A stretch of DNA of 64,000 nt, taken from contig NC_066582.1 in the NCBI RefSeq assembly GCF_024323335.1, positions 90,144,944-90,208,943 on the forward strand, read 5' to 3'. Shown here piece after piece: positions 52,280-64,000 of the stretch. Below the pieces are notes generated by a model, which did not search any database, had not been told where the DNA came from, and saw only the letters and a program-made list of their open reading frames with translations. The stretch comes from Lathyrus oleraceus (lineage: Eukaryota; Streptophyta; Magnoliopsida; Fabales; Fabaceae). The first letter of the stretch is position 1, and every line of letters begins with the position of its first letter. The position numbers and the translations under genes were made by a program.

Positions 52280-55200
52280 TATCACAAGCATGGATCCTTG
52301 AACCAATACATCTTCTAAAGGAAGGAAAAAAGGCCAAGTTTCCACACAATACCATGAAAGAGGGGAGACTTACAATCTCACTAACTAGAATTATATGCCT
52401 TTTCACAAATTTAGCGCTATGTTAAGCAATCGTAATTGGACTTATGTAAAAGTCACAACTATTTGAGGTCGGGCAATAGAATTTTGGTGTTAATGCATGT
52501 TAGAGACATAGTATTATGAACTATGCTCATGAAACATACCACACACAAAAAGAATATGCAAAAGGTATGGTCTAATCTCATTCATACTCATGTTAGTTTT
52601 TCAATCAACTAGCTTTAGGACTTTGAGATATCATAGGCCAAATGAGATGAATGCGTAAAGAAGGGGAATGAGATGAAGAGGGAGAGGAATAGATGAAATC
52701 TCAAATTGATGAAAGGAGGACTTTTACCAAATTAATATCATTCATTCATTTTGGGAGATGAAATGTGCATTCCATCAATCCCCTAAATCCGATGATATTA
52801 ATTTGACAAAGTCAAATCAACCTTGATCAAGGCCCAACAACAAGAGTCAAACGTAAACAAGTCATCACAATTGGTCAACAAAATTATTTGGTATTTATTC
52901 CAATTAAAAATACTAAAATAATGCATTAAAATTAAATATGGTTTGTCAAATTCCTAAAATCTTATCAAAACACCAAATAAATGACCATGAGATTCATCAT
53001 AGGTTAAACAAGGTCAAAGGACCTTGGAGAAAAAAATTCAGATTTTTTGAAGACTTAAAAGTATTTTTAAACAATTAAAAACAAATGAAAAATCAATTAA
53101 ATCATGAAAAATATTAATAATGATCCAACAAATAATTTTAATTTGGAATATGAAAGAGAAAAATATTTACAAATTTTTGGTGAAACTCTCATATTTTTTG
53201 GATCAATATTAAAATTAATATGAATTAATGAAAATAAAGAAATTAAAATGAAATTAAAATAATCAGAAAAAACGTGGAACAATTGATCTCCCTCATTAAT
53301 TGAGGTGGCAGATCAAGTGGCCACCAACGCGCGTTCCAGGTGGTGTCTAGTCAACTGAGCAACACGCATGGTAATTAGAAACAACGCTCAGGATTAAAAC
53401 AATTTAAATGGATCCTCTGGTTGGAGACGTGCCAACACACGACCGGAGTTATAGCTCTGGTCTTCTTCTCCGGTGGACCTCACCGGACTGGTCCACCTTC
53501 AACCATCACCAGAATAAAAAAGGAGGACATGATCTGAAAGGAGAAATGGCGTAGATCACGAATATCACCTCAATTTTGACTAACTCCTCACATATAGAAA
53601 TATATGAGGAGTTGAAATTTGAGGTATATCAACTGAGTTGCTTCGATTTGAACTCCAAGAAACTCAATATTCTTGCCTACATTGGTAGGACTTTAGACAA
53701 CCAAAGAACTAAGAGAATTGAGCAACATTGAGAGAGAATCAAAGAGATGAAGTTTTCTGAAAATTACCTTCAATGTAGTGCAATTCTTGAGGTTGCTTGC
53801 TCCAAATACGAACTGATCACACTTGAGAAGCTACCATGAAGTGATTGATGAGGTTGCAAGGCTTTGGATCCTGGAGTTTTTGAATCTCCAACAGTTGAGA
53901 TTCAAACTCAAATTTCAAGTTGAAATTTATCAGGTTTTCCTTTGGAATGAGAGGGTTTCAATGGGGGGCAAAGCTGGCACACAAGGTGTGTTTAATTCTT
54001 AGCATAAGGGCTTCTATTTATAGTTGAATCAAGTGATAATTGCACCTTCTAAATCACTTTCCAAAATTGGTAATTGATGATGCATTGGTGCATGGATGTG
54101 TTTACAGGCCCATGAGATCATTGCTTAAGGTCCACAAATGAGTGTAAGAGGGTCTAAACTCAACTTAGATTGCAAGGCAAGTGTCTGTGAAGATTTGAAG
54201 TTTGATCTTCGCCAAATGAGGATACCATGTTCATGTCATGCGCAGCCTTAGCAATTTTTATCCAAAATGGATGAACTTGGACTTTTGGGAAAGGTTAGAT
54301 CAATATGAACAACTTTCATGTTCAACACTTTTCCATTTGGAGCTTGTATCATGATGAATTTTGAGGTGGAAGTTTGGAAATTTCAACATGTTGAAATTTT
54401 TTCTAAGTGTCAAGCCATATATCTCAATATTCCATCTTGCTTAACTTTTTATGTGAGCTTAAAATGAAAAAAGTGTCTTCATAAATGTTGTAGATATTTC
54501 AAATACCATCAAAATTGTCACCAATTTCATGTCATTTGGATTTGAAACGATAGAGTTATGCATTTTTGAAGTTTGGAAAAATCACTTGTTCAATGGTATA
54601 GGTCAAAAGTGACCTATAATGTAGCCTCATATCACATGCTCATAAAAGTTGAATCCGCTCCCACTCCAAACATAAAAGTTGAAGTACACATCTTGAATTT
54701 GACTGTGAAACTTGGAAAAATTTCATCTCATAAAAATTGAGAAAGGTATGGCCTTGGGAAGTTGACTTTCAAATTAGGGTTTAGACAAAATGACCTATAA
54801 CGTTTCAACATAGAAAATGATTTTCCAAGAAAAACTAGCTCTAGGTCTCAACATGAAAGTTGTTTCGAATGTCATGTAGAGTATGTTTTCTCTTGGAATC
54901 TTTTTCATATGATGAAAATTGTAGGAGATAGGATCTAGGAAGGCCCAGTTTTGATCAGATGAATTCATCTGGCCAACCACCATCAACCAACTTGCCAACC
55001 TTCAATTCTCTTGGCTTTCTAGGCTCATGGTAGACCATATATGCATAAGATTATGAAATTTGAAGTGTCCCTTGAGAAATTTGATCAATTGGTGAGGTAG
55101 GTTGATGGAGAAGTTAATCAAGATACCTTGTCAAACTAGGGTTTCCAAGGCAAATCACCCTCAAACTCTTGAAAAAAACTTGATCAATATGACATGTACG

Positions 55201-55542
55201 AATCATTGGAATTCATATATGATGCCCATAACCAATCTTGTGTCAATTCAATGGTTGTGCTCTTTGTTATGAGGGTCTCAAACCCTAGATATGAACTTGA
55301 TATATCAATGGAGATCATGCCATACCTACAAAAGAGTTATGCAAATGCAAAGACATATTTTTGGTATTTTGGTTAGTAAAATGATAAAATACAAGTATTA
55401 TACAATCAAAAAGTACTTGGTGATCTCTCCTAAAACAAACCCAATGAATGAGGGGTAAGGAGGATGCCAAGGTATGATCCCAATGCCAATGCTTATGATG
55501 AAAGTTCATGAGGGATCTTAGGGTCAAACTTGGGGTCTTACA
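52280..55542 (-). repeat. Solo LTR B, 5' segment (U3 and start)
   Basis: B resumes after C with TTATCACAAGC and ends, on the plus strand, GGGGTCTTACA at 55542. It contains the TATA box (54015-54022) and an inverted repeat near 53280-53322. It is homologous to H (62636-64000) and to A's LTR (59840-61190). It contains no gene. Confidence 0.9.
54015..54022 (-). promoter_or_regulatory. TATA box of solo LTR B
   Basis: TATAAATA on the minus strand, about 1.5 kb inside the LTR start, the same spacing as in C. Confidence 0.6.
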
Positions 55543-55547
55543 ATTAT
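55543..55547. repeat. Right target-site duplication of B (ATTAT)
   Basis: The five bases ATTAT follow B's CTTACA end. They match 7539-7543. Confidence 0.85.
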
Positions 55548-56223
55548 CAGTTTACATTGACATTTTCCAAGCATACATGACAAGGTGGCTTAGTGGACAG
55601 GTATTTCCCTTATACTTTTCAAAGTCAGGGACTTTGAACTTCATCGGGATCTTGACGTTTGGCAGCAAGCAGAGTTCATCAGCATTCTTACCGAACATAT
55701 CTTTTCCTCTCAATGTCTTTACTTCCTTTCGTAGCTCAAGGAATTGATCCTTCATCTCATCCATCTTCTTATAAACGTCAAGGCCCACAGACATCTCACA
55801 ATGGTAGATGATGTCCTTAACATGACGCAAGGTATGAACAACCGGAGGCAGCACAAACATGATCGGGCTATATGATGGCATAGAAGCAAATGTGGGTGCA
55901 AACCCTTCGGGCATAAAATTCGGTGGCATCCCCCATGAAAATCCAGCAGGGATAGTTGGACCACGTTGAGTTGCCACAACATGCACAGTTGAGGTAGCAA
56001 CCTCTGAGATGACAGACCTTTGAGGAGGAGGAGTCGCAGGAGTTGGAGAAGACTTATTCTGAGCAGCTAGAACAGACTCCATTGTAGCAGTTAGACGAGC
56101 AATCTCATCCTTCAGTTCTTGTTTCTCTTTCTCTAAGTGCTCTGTGATTCTCGGTTGATTGGCACAAATGTTGTATTGATGAGTCAGCTTGGCTGAAGCA
56201 CAAAAGAATAACCGATAAGACAT
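55548..56223 (-). pseudogene. gag: Ogre A gag, N-terminal half (right of the B insertion)
   Basis: Starts at the ATG at 56223 with a short hydrophobic N-terminus. A coiled-coil segment follows (EHLEKEKQELKDEIARLTATMES), then a Ser/Pro linker with FSWGMPPNFMPEG. The capsid start is FEKYKGNTCPLSHLVMYAWKM, which ends where B is inserted. One in-frame TAA sits right at the junction. Every block has its counterpart in the gag of Ogre C (27005-27760). The other half is at 6340-7538. Confidence 0.9.
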
Positions 56224-56496
56224 CTGGCAGAAGATACCTATTTATGAAAATGATTCATGAAATGAAATGTTTTTTATTGTTTTTATTTTCAAGGAACATA
56301 CTATTTTATTTGCAAATATATAATAATAACAATTTGACTGACCATAAAAATCTCTTTTATTCATAAAAATTTGGAAGTATTACATTGATTACAATTTCAG
56401 AGACCAAAATACAAATACAGGATAAAAGTAAACTAATCATCCTAAGGATCCCATAACAACAATGTCAGATGATCTAGCCTTTGGCGCGTACTTTCT

Positions 56497-57952
56497 TCAG
56501 ATGCGTCGAATCTTAGACTCAAAAGAAGTTTTCATTTGAGCCTTCTCAAGGACAAGCTGATCAATAATCTTATTCCAAGCACCGGAAGGCTGAGGCATAC
56601 CAGAGGAAGATGGAACCTCTGGTTCTCTCTGTCTTTTCACTGCTCAGTACTCAAGAAGTTCAATAAGCGCATCTTTTTCCTTAGACTCAGGCTGCAACTC
56701 CTCATGCTTTCGGCTTAAGGCATGGAACCTCTATTCCCATATATATCCCTTTCTTGCTTCATCTTAGTGAGTGTGTCTTCCAACTCCTTTACATCCTGGT
56801 TAGGGAGAATTAATGGCTCAACCACAATCATAGACATAGGTCTTTCACAAGCATACGACATATTCAACTCCAAAGCTCTCTTCTTCACCCAAGTAGTGTA
56901 AGCTTCCAAAGCTACATAGTTGCACAGACCAAGCTCGGATCTCCCTTTCCTATGCACATTATACCAAGCATGAATCATCTTCTGCTTCAAATGTTGGGGA
57001 TCTTTACCCTCTTGATAGAAAAGACCTTCTAACTGAGTGTTATTAGGTTTGTCTCTCAAGGGGAACCCAAGTTGACGACGAGCCAAAGAAGGGTTGTAGT
57101 TGATTCCTCCTTGTATACCAATAAGGGGTACATCAGAGAATTCACCACAAATATCAATAATCTCCAAGATACTCAATCCAGAGTCATACCAAACTATATC
57201 ATCATTAGTGAGAGACATAAGTCTCTGAGACCACCGTAGACATTGCTTGTTATCCACAAAAGCAAGCATTTGAGGCAAGTGCGAAATAAACCACTTGTAC
57301 AGAAGATGAATACAACACACAATGGTTCAGCCACCTTTAGAATTCCTCAAATTCAAAGAAGAATTACACATCACCCAACAGAGTAGGCATATGATTCCCA
57401 ATCATGGAGATTCTAATGGCGTTAACATCAACAAAATCGTCAATGTTAGGGAACAAAGCCAAACCATAGATGAGAAACACAAAGATCGCTTCAAAAGCAT
57501 CCACACTATCGGATTGGGCAAAAATAATAGCTTTCCCTATGAGAAATTCAGAAGTCACCCCCAAACATTCCTCCATTCTTCATCCAATGAGCCTCAATCT
57601 CAGACTTCTTCAAATGAAGAGCTTCAGCTATAATATGGGATCTGGGAATCACCTTCAATCCACTAAAGGGGACATTTTTAGAAACTGGTATTCCCAAGAG
57701 ATGAGCATATTCCTCTAACGTAGGCATAAGTTGATAATCGGGAAAAGTGAAACAGCGGTTGAGAGGATCATAAAACTGAACCAACACACTCAAGAGTCCT
57801 TCCACTACATCAGCAAATAATACAGGAAGAAGCTTCCCATGACGTTGTTTGAAATCTAGAGGATCTAATGCAAAAGATGATAGGTTCCTTAACTCTTTTA
57901 AGTCAGGACATCTGAAACTGTACTTCTTAGTGTTCCTTCGTCCATAATCCAT
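56497..57952 (-). pseudogene. Ogre A ORF1 (unknown function), frameshifted
   Basis: Homolog of ORF1 in C, starting at the ATG at 57952 (RRNTKKYSFRCPDLKELRNL). At least two frameshifts (near 57555 and 57340) split it into blocks 57952-57548, 57576-57364 and 57320-56715. A further change lies near 56715, with the charged C-terminus continuing to a TGA at 56497-56499. The best conserved stretch is VQFYDPLNRCFTFPDYQLMPTLEEYAHLLGIP. It keeps the glutamine (LARRQLGFPL) that is a stop in C. It lies about 270 bases upstream of gag in A. Confidence 0.85.
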
Positions 57953-58828
57953 GGTATGAAAATATTTGCAAATAAAACCTCAGTTCCTTGAATTCACATT
58001 TCATGTGATGAATGTTATGATGCGCATGAATGCAACAATCAGAAATAAGGGATAACACACAAGGCAATCAAACAAAGGTCAAGGGATGAATGAATTCATT
58101 GTCAAGATCCATCATCCATTTTGGTGGATTGTGGTTTTCACCTTATCAACACCCAAGTTCTATTGATATTGACAAGACTTGATTGGATCAACCAAGAATC
58201 AAGGGTTTGTTGTGAGTCACGAGCATGGAGTCAGGTTAAGAACCATTCTAAAGGAGTGTACTAAGGATATCAACCTGTAGATCATGTTCTAACAAGTTCC
58301 TAGAGTCTTAATTCCATCTATCGGATATTATAGGTTAGGATGACTGACACATCAACCCATAATAATTTCAAGAGAAACTCGTCAGAGTGTAGTATCACGT
58401 AACAACTGTTATCAAATCTACACCTGAACAGTCTCTGCACTACGTCTTAAATAGTCCAAGTTGGGTTAAATGTTCCACGGTCCTCAGCTTCTCGGACCCC
58501 AAATCGAAGAAAGTAATGTCTATCCACAAATAACTTGTGTGACATAAGTAACTCCAAAAGGGTCTCCATTGAGTAGATGGATCTCAAGCCAACTTGTTAA
58601 GGACTACTCCACACAAGTCGAACATGAGTATACCATCCTCCTACCTTAATTGCACTAAAGTTTGGGTTAGAACTTATCTCACCACTCAAAGATCACCAAG
58701 CACATCAAGCAGATTATGTTACACAAACAAATATACAAACATCAACTATACAAATATATACACACAAAAAAGTAGGCTAAACCAGAGATTTTGGGTTCGA
58801 CCCCCAGCATATTCGCCACTTAATTTCT
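57953..58828 (-). other. 5' leader of Ogre A
   Basis: Noncoding region between the LTR and ORF1, about 880 bases. It supplies the segment that Ogre C lost at E. The part 57953-58262 matches C's leader remnant at 25007-25342. No gene is present. Confidence 0.75.
58801..58818 (-). other. Primer binding site of Ogre A
   Basis: The minus strand reads TGGCGAATATGCTGGGGG, 10 bases from the LTR end. The complementary plus strand ends in CCA and continues upstream as GGGTTCGACC, a T-loop-like sequence, so complementarity to a tRNA may extend to about 26 bases. Ogre primer sites are reported to match tRNA-Arg; I cannot confirm the isoacceptor. Confidence 0.65.
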
Positions 58829-61198
58829 GTAGCGGTAAATTCATGACCATTAAGCTATGGATAAACTTAACGTCAATAAAACAAGAGCCGCCACCGCGCT
58901 TTTATTGTTTCCAAAGGAAAAGGGAAAAGTACTAACAAAACCCAAAGATAAGAAGTTTTCAAATCAAAACTAATAAAATACCAGAGATTACAAGTAAGGG
59001 GGTTGGTTACACGGAGGGAAGGTGTTAACACAAAAAGTGTCTTAGGTACTCCTAGGGAGCCCTTTTTATGTGTGTATGTGTTTTTGGTATAAAAGATGTT
59101 TGAGAAAAATAGTGTGTGGGGATGAGAAAATAATTCATTGATTATATTTTTGTGTTTGACAAGACATTCAGACGTATGCCTACGTACCAACATAAAAATG
59201 AGGAATCAAAACCCCGTAGTTTGTGGTATCAATTTCAAAGTGAGTGAATTGCTTTTAACAAAAGTTTAAATTTTAAAGAGGCACAAAGGGCCTAAAAAAG
59301 TTTGCATGAGTGTTAGTTCTTTTTTTCTTTTGAATTTTTTTAGTCAATATGGTTAAGTTAATTTACAAGTTTGATTAAGAAAAGAGTGTAAAAATGAAAT
59401 GGCATAAGGCCAATGTGTCTAATTTGCAACAAAGTCTATGTTTAGAAATCACAAGCAAAGAATATTTTGAAAAGGGGGAGAGATTTGAAATTTAAGAAAT
59501 GGGAGGAGATGAAGAGACTAATTCTAAGATAAAATGTAAAAGTTAAGAGTTGAAAAGATCTAACTAATGAGATGTATCCAATAGACAAGAATGTCATATA
59601 GAAAACCCATTTCCCTATTTAGACTTTGAATCAAGCACTAATCAGCAAGCAAATAGAAATATCAAGAGTAAGGCATCAAATAAAGATAGCCACATCCAAG
59701 CTAGCAACTTCATAGTCTTCTTCTTGATATTTCCATGTATCAGATGTCATACTTCTTGAATGGCTCAGAATAAGGCACTTCACTGGAACTTCAGATTGGC
59801 ACGACCTTGCTTTCAATTATGCTTGGCCTTGCTTCATATGCTTGTTAGAAGTGAAATGGATAAAGGAAAGGGATGGACTCTTGGAGTTTCAATCTCAAAA
59901 CAGTTGGAGATTTGAAACTCGATTTTCAAAGAAAATCTTCAAGCTTATCCTTTAATTGTGAGGGTTTGGGGTTGATGATTCAAAGCTTGGGCATGAGGTC
60001 CTTAACTATGAGCAATGAAGGTCTTATTTATAGGCCATGAGATTGATTTTTGCACACTTCAAAATTTGGCAAATTTGAAAATCCTTTTTTCCATGGTTAC
60101 ATGGGTGTGTCCTAGGCCCATGAAATGATGTGATTTGATCCATAATTGAGTGTGCATCATGTTGAATTCATGTTTGAAGGCCATGCAAATGTGTATGATA
60201 AGTGGATGTTGAAATTATACAAATGGTCCTTTAACTTACACCCATGCGTAAGTCTATCATACTTTGGCCAAATGAGATAATCGTGGACTTTTAAGAAATG
60301 TGTGATCAAGGGGAACAACTTTCATGTTGAACACTTTTTAATTTGAAGCTTGGATCATGATGAAATTTAAGGTGGAAGTTTGGGAAATCAAACATATTTG
60401 AAAATATTCTAAGTACCAAAGCATATGTTCACTTCTTCCACCTTGAATAACTTTTTCTATGGACCTCAAATGAGAAAAGTTCCTTAATGAAAGTTGTATC
60501 TCTTTCAAACCTCTTAAATTTGGTCCATAATTTGGATTTGGCATGAAGGAGTTATTCATTTTAGAAGTTGAGTAAAATCACTTGTTCAATGGTATTGGCC
60601 CAAAATGACATATAATGTTTCCTGTTGGCACATGCATTTGCAAGGTGAATTTGAATTACCTCCAAACATAAAAGTGCATTTGAGAAAGTTATGGTCTTGG
60701 GAAGTTGACCTCCAAACTAGGGTTTAGACAAAATGGCCTATAATCTTTCACCATAAAATATGACCTTCCAAGAAAAACTACATCTTGACTTCAACATTAA
60801 AGTTGTTTGGAATGTAATTTAGAGTAACATTGCTTTTGGGATCATTTTCAAATGACAAAAATTGTAGGAGATAGGGTCTAGGGAACCCCAGTTTTGACCA
60901 GTTGACTTTCTCTGGTCAACCACCATGAACCAACTTGCTAGCTCGACATTATCTTGACTTTTGGGACTCATGTAGGATCATATATGTGTAGGATGAGCTA
61001 ATGTCAAGTATCCCTCGAAAAATTTAATCGATTGTTGAAGAAACTTGTTGAAGAAGTCATATAAGATACCCTGATGAACTAGGGTTTCCAAGGCAAACAA
61101 ACTCCAAACTCTTGATAATTTATTGATCAAAATAACAAGTGAAGACCATAGGGAACCATATATGATGCTTAGATCCAATGTAAACCATTGCTTGGTGT
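58829..61198 (-). repeat. 5' LTR of Ogre A, partial, interrupted by H
   Basis: The plus strand begins TGTAGCGGTAAATTCATG at 58829. It matches B and H but lacks roughly 1.9 kb of the R/U5 region present in B. The TATA box is at 60025-60032. At 61199 a second TGTAGCGG end begins, so the remaining 350-400 bases of A's LTR must lie beyond the window, right of H. No gene is present. Confidence 0.85.
60025..60032 (-). promoter_or_regulatory. TATA box of the A LTR
   Basis: TATAAATA on the minus strand, at a position homologous to the B TATA box. Confidence 0.55.
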
Positions 61199-64000
61199 AG
61201 CGGTAAATTCATGATCATCAAGCTATGGATAAGCTAGACGTCAATAAAACAATAGTCGCCACCGTGCTTTTATTATTTCCAAGGAAAAAGGGAAAAGTAC
61301 GAACAAAACCCAAAAGATAAGAAGTTTTCAAATCAAAACTAATAAAATTCAAGAGATTACAGGTAAGGGGGTTGGTTACACATTGGGAAGGTGTTAGCAC
61401 CCAAAGTGTCCTAGGTACTCCAAGGGAGCCCTTTTTTGTGTGCATATGTGCTTTTGTATAAAATGATGTTTGCAAACAAATAGAATGGGGGGATGAGAAA
61501 ATAATTCATTAATTATATTATTGTGTTTGACAAGAACTTCGGACTTGTGCCTACGTACCAACATAAAATGAGGGATCAAAACCTCGTAGTTTGTGGTAAC
61601 AATTCCTAAGTGGGTGCATTGCTTTTAACAAAAGTTTAGGTTTGAAAGGCACAAGGGCCTAAAAATGGTTTGAATGAGTGTTAGTTCTTTTTGGCTTTAG
61701 AAATTTCAAGTCAAGTATGGTTAAGTTCATTTACAAATTTGATTAAAAAAAGAGTTTAAAAATTCAATGGCATAAGGCCAAAGTTTCTAATTTGCAATAT
61801 GGTCTAAGTTGAGAAATCACAACCAAAGAAAATTTTGAAAGAGGGGAGAGATTTGAAATTGAAGAAGTGGGGAAGAGATGAAGAGACTAATCCTAAGCAT
61901 AAATTTAAAAGTTAAGAGTTGAAAAGATCTGACCAATGGGTTGCAATCCAATAGACAAGAATGTCATATAGAAACCCAAATTTCCCTTGGACTTTATAAT
62001 CACACAACAATCAATATACAAACAGCAAGTTGAAGAGCAAGGCATCAAATAAAGATATTCGCCTCCAAGTTGGGTAACTCCATGATCTTCTTTAAGTTTT
62101 GCCCATATAGCAGATGACTTCAAAGGATGGCATAAGTCACAGGTTCAAAATAAAAACTTCATAATGATCATGTTGTAGATGAACTTAAATGGATCTTCAA
62201 TGATGTATCAGATGAAGTTTCAATTCATAAGCATTTGGTTTCATGAATGTTAGCATTGGCCAAGTCCTTTGCAAAGGGAGTGTTGCCTAAATTCTAAGTC
62301 CAATTGTCTCAGATCAAATCAACAGTCCACACAAGATGTTTTTTAGGGTTTTTGTTCTTATTATATACATTAAGGTCGAAATACCACACAAACAAACAAA
62401 TATATACAAACACCAAAATATCACAAAAGATGGTCCAAATGGACAAAGTGAAAATGACACTAAAGTAAACAACTTGAATGGTATGAATAATGGAAAATGA
62501 ATAATGCTTAAAAATTAAAGTGCATTCAAAGTAAATGACTTGAAATTAAATGTTAGTTGTTAGTGAATTAGGAGATAATATTGCTTTTGCTTTGCTTTTG
62601 TTTTAAATCATTCTTTGGAGAACACTCAACCCACTTATCACAAGCATGGATCCTTGAACCAAGACATCTTCCAAAGGAAGGAAAAAAGGTCAAGTTTCCA
62701 TACAATACCATGAAAGAGGGGAGACTTACAATCTCACAGACTAGAATGCTATGCCTTTTTGTGTCAAAATTTAGTGCTATGTTAAGCTATCGTAATTGGA
62801 CTTATGTAGAAGTCACAACTATTTGAGATCGGGCAATAGAATTTTGGTGTTAATTCATGTTAGAGACATAGTATAATGAACTATGCTCATGAAACATACC
62901 ACACACAAAAAGAATATGCAATGTGGGGGACCTAATCTCATCCATACTTATGTTGATTTTGCAATCAATTAGCCTTAGGATATAAAGATATTATAGGTCC
63001 ATGACATGAATGCATAAAGAAGGGGAATGAGATGAAGAGGAAGGGGGAATGAATCAAACACAAATTGGACAAAGGAGGACTTTTACCAAATTAAGATCAT
63101 TCATTCATTTTTGGAGATGGAATGTACATTCCATCAATCCCCTAAATCCAATGATCTTAACCTCACAAAGTCAAATCAACTTTGACCAAGGCCCAACAAC
63201 ACAAGTCAAACTCACAAAACACAATTAAAATGGCTCTACACAATTAATTTGGCATTTAATCAATTAAAAATAACAAAAATAATGCACTGAATTAAATATG
63301 GTTGGTCAATTTCCTAAAACCTCATGAAAACACCAAAGAAATGGCCATAAGATTTATCATATGTCAAACAAGGTCAAAGGACCTTGGAGAAAAAATTTAA
63401 GAATTTTTGGAAACCTAAAAGTATTTTTAAACAATTAAAAACATTCACAAAATCAATTAAATCATGAAAAGTATTAATAATGATTCAAAAAATAATTTTA
63501 ATTCATAAAATGAAAGAGGATTTTATTTGTAAAAAATTGGTGAAACTCTCATATTTTTTGGCTCAATATTAAATTTAATATGAATTAATGAAAGTAAGAG
63601 GAATAAAATGAAAATTCATATAATCAAAAAAACATGGACCACTTGATCTCCCTCATTAATTGAGGTGGCAGATCAAGTGGTGAGAAACGCGCGTTCCATG
63701 GTACACGCTAGTCAGCGCTCCACACGTTGGGTAGTCACAAGCAACGTCCCTGATTAAAACATTTTGAATCAATCCAATGGCTCAGAACACATCCAGCGCA
63801 TCGCCGGAGCCAAGTGTCAGTCATCTTCTCCGATGACCCGGGCCGGACTAGTTCTCTCATCACCATCACATAAATGAAAAAGGAGGGCATGATCTTACAG
63901 AAAAGATGGTGTAGATCACGAATATCACCTAAATTTAACCTAACTCCAAGTATATTAAGAGATACGTGGAGTTGAATTTTGAGGTGGATGAACTGAGTTG
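61199..64000 (-). repeat. Element H: Ogre-type LTR (3' end inward), runs off the right edge
   Basis: Begins TGTAGCGGTAAATTCATG at 61199 inside A's LTR and continues to the window end with close homology to solo LTR B (61199-61880 to 7544-8200, 61883-62635 to 15607-16350, 62636-64000 to 52280-53640). It holds single-copy, unoccupied versions of the C and D insertion sites. CTTGG (61194-61198) is the presumed target duplication, unverified. Whether H is a full element or a solo LTR cannot be told. No gene is present. Confidence 0.85.
63638..63681 (-). repeat. 12-bp-stem inverted repeat in H
   Basis: ACCACTTGATCT (63638-63649) pairs with AGATCAAGTGGT (63670-63681), with an inner CCTCA/TGAGG stem. 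A partly decayed copy is in B at about 53280-53322. Confidence 0.7.

Larger units (their letters stand above)
7544..55542 (-). mobile_element. Element B: solo Ogre LTR (about 4.67 kb) carrying nested C and D
   Basis: On its own strand B starts TGTAAGACCCCAAG at 55542 and ends CCGCTACA at 7544. Without the nested elements it consists of 55542-52280, 16350-15607 and 8201-7544, about 4,665 bases. That is one complete LTR with no internal region. It is flanked by the 5-bp direct repeat ATTAT (7539-7543 and 55543-55547) inside A's gag. A single LTR with intact target duplication is the classic product of LTR-LTR recombination of a full element. LTR H gives an uninterrupted homologous copy, which supports the three-piece reconstruction. 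Confidence 0.88.
3562..64000 (-). mobile_element. Element A: Ogre (Ty3/gypsy, Tat lineage), the split host of the stack
   Basis: A reads right to left. Its parts in the window are the 5' LTR from 58829 rightward, primer site (58801-58818), ORF1, gag, protease, intron and RT. It is interrupted by F at 3561, by B with everything nested in B at 7544-55542, and by H at 61199. RNase H, integrase and the 3' LTR must lie left of F, outside the window. The gag coding sequence on the two sides of B resumes at the same codon region seen in Ogre C, with a 5-bp duplication (ATTAT), which shows the halves were once contiguous. A is old: it carries frameshifts in ORF1 and the protease and stop codons in gag and RT. 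Confidence 0.88.

Noticed and set aside
58776..58818. Possible tRNA gene 3' half next to the A LTR
   Set aside because: Only a T-arm-like and acceptor-like stretch is present, at the exact position of the primer binding site. No anticodon arm or D arm precedes it.

Overview
This window is plant nuclear DNA made entirely of LTR retrotransposons inserted into one another. I see no host gene, tRNA, rRNA or CRISPR. The giant Ogre-type (Ty3/gypsy, Tat lineage) elements with an extra ORF1 and a protease/RT intron, together with SIRE/Maximus-type Ty1/copia elements, point to a legume with a large genome, most likely tribe Fabeae (pea, vetch, lentil or grass pea). The species is an inference. Elements are labelled A to H here.

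Layout. (A) An old minus-strand Ogre is the host of the stack. Its interrupted 5' LTR begins at 58829 and its genes run leftward: ORF1 (57952-56497), the first half of gag (56223-55548), the second half of gag (7538-6340), protease, intron, and RT down to 3562. (F) A minus-strand Athila-like element (1-3561, running off the left edge) sits in A's RT. (H) A further Ogre-type LTR (61199-64000, running off the right edge) sits in A's 5' LTR. (B) A minus-strand solo Ogre LTR of about 4.67 kb sits in A's gag; its ends are 7544 and 55542, with target duplication ATTAT. B was itself hit twice. (D) A plus-strand SIRE-type copia element occupies 8202-15606. (C) A plus-strand Ogre with both LTRs occupies 16351-52274, with target duplication CCACT. 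C was hit twice. (E) A truncated minus-strand SIRE-type copia element (about 20857-25006) replaced the end of C's 5' LTR and its primer binding site. (G) A complete minus-strand SIRE-type copia element (40645-51461, target duplication ACCTA) sits in C's 3' LTR. The deepest path is A > B > C > G, four levels.

How the parts work. Each autonomous family carries its own gag, aspartic protease, integrase, reverse transcriptase and RNase H. The order is gag-PR-RT-RH-aRH-INT in the Ogres and gag-PR-INT-RT-RH in the copia elements. D and G also carry unrelated extra ORFs after pol, of the kind called envelope-like. All copies here are broken. C carries about eleven nonsense codons, nearly all explained by C-to-T change, plus a damaged protease motif, a lost aRH aspartate and a deleted integrase Cys-Cys pair. 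D has lost its U3 promoter and RT. G is the least damaged, with long open frames and intact catalytic motifs.

The noncoding parts have structure of their own. C has three consecutive stem-loops in its 3' untranslated region whose stems differ but still pair. G has paired ATCGAT palindromes in its LTRs and again upstream of the env-like ORF. D and E have TGTCATGACA-centred tandem repeats in their U3 regions. F has a 28-bp minisatellite. A and C share an intron of about 258 bp at the same place. The window also contains unoccupied copies of three insertion sites, so several nesting events can be checked from this sequence alone.
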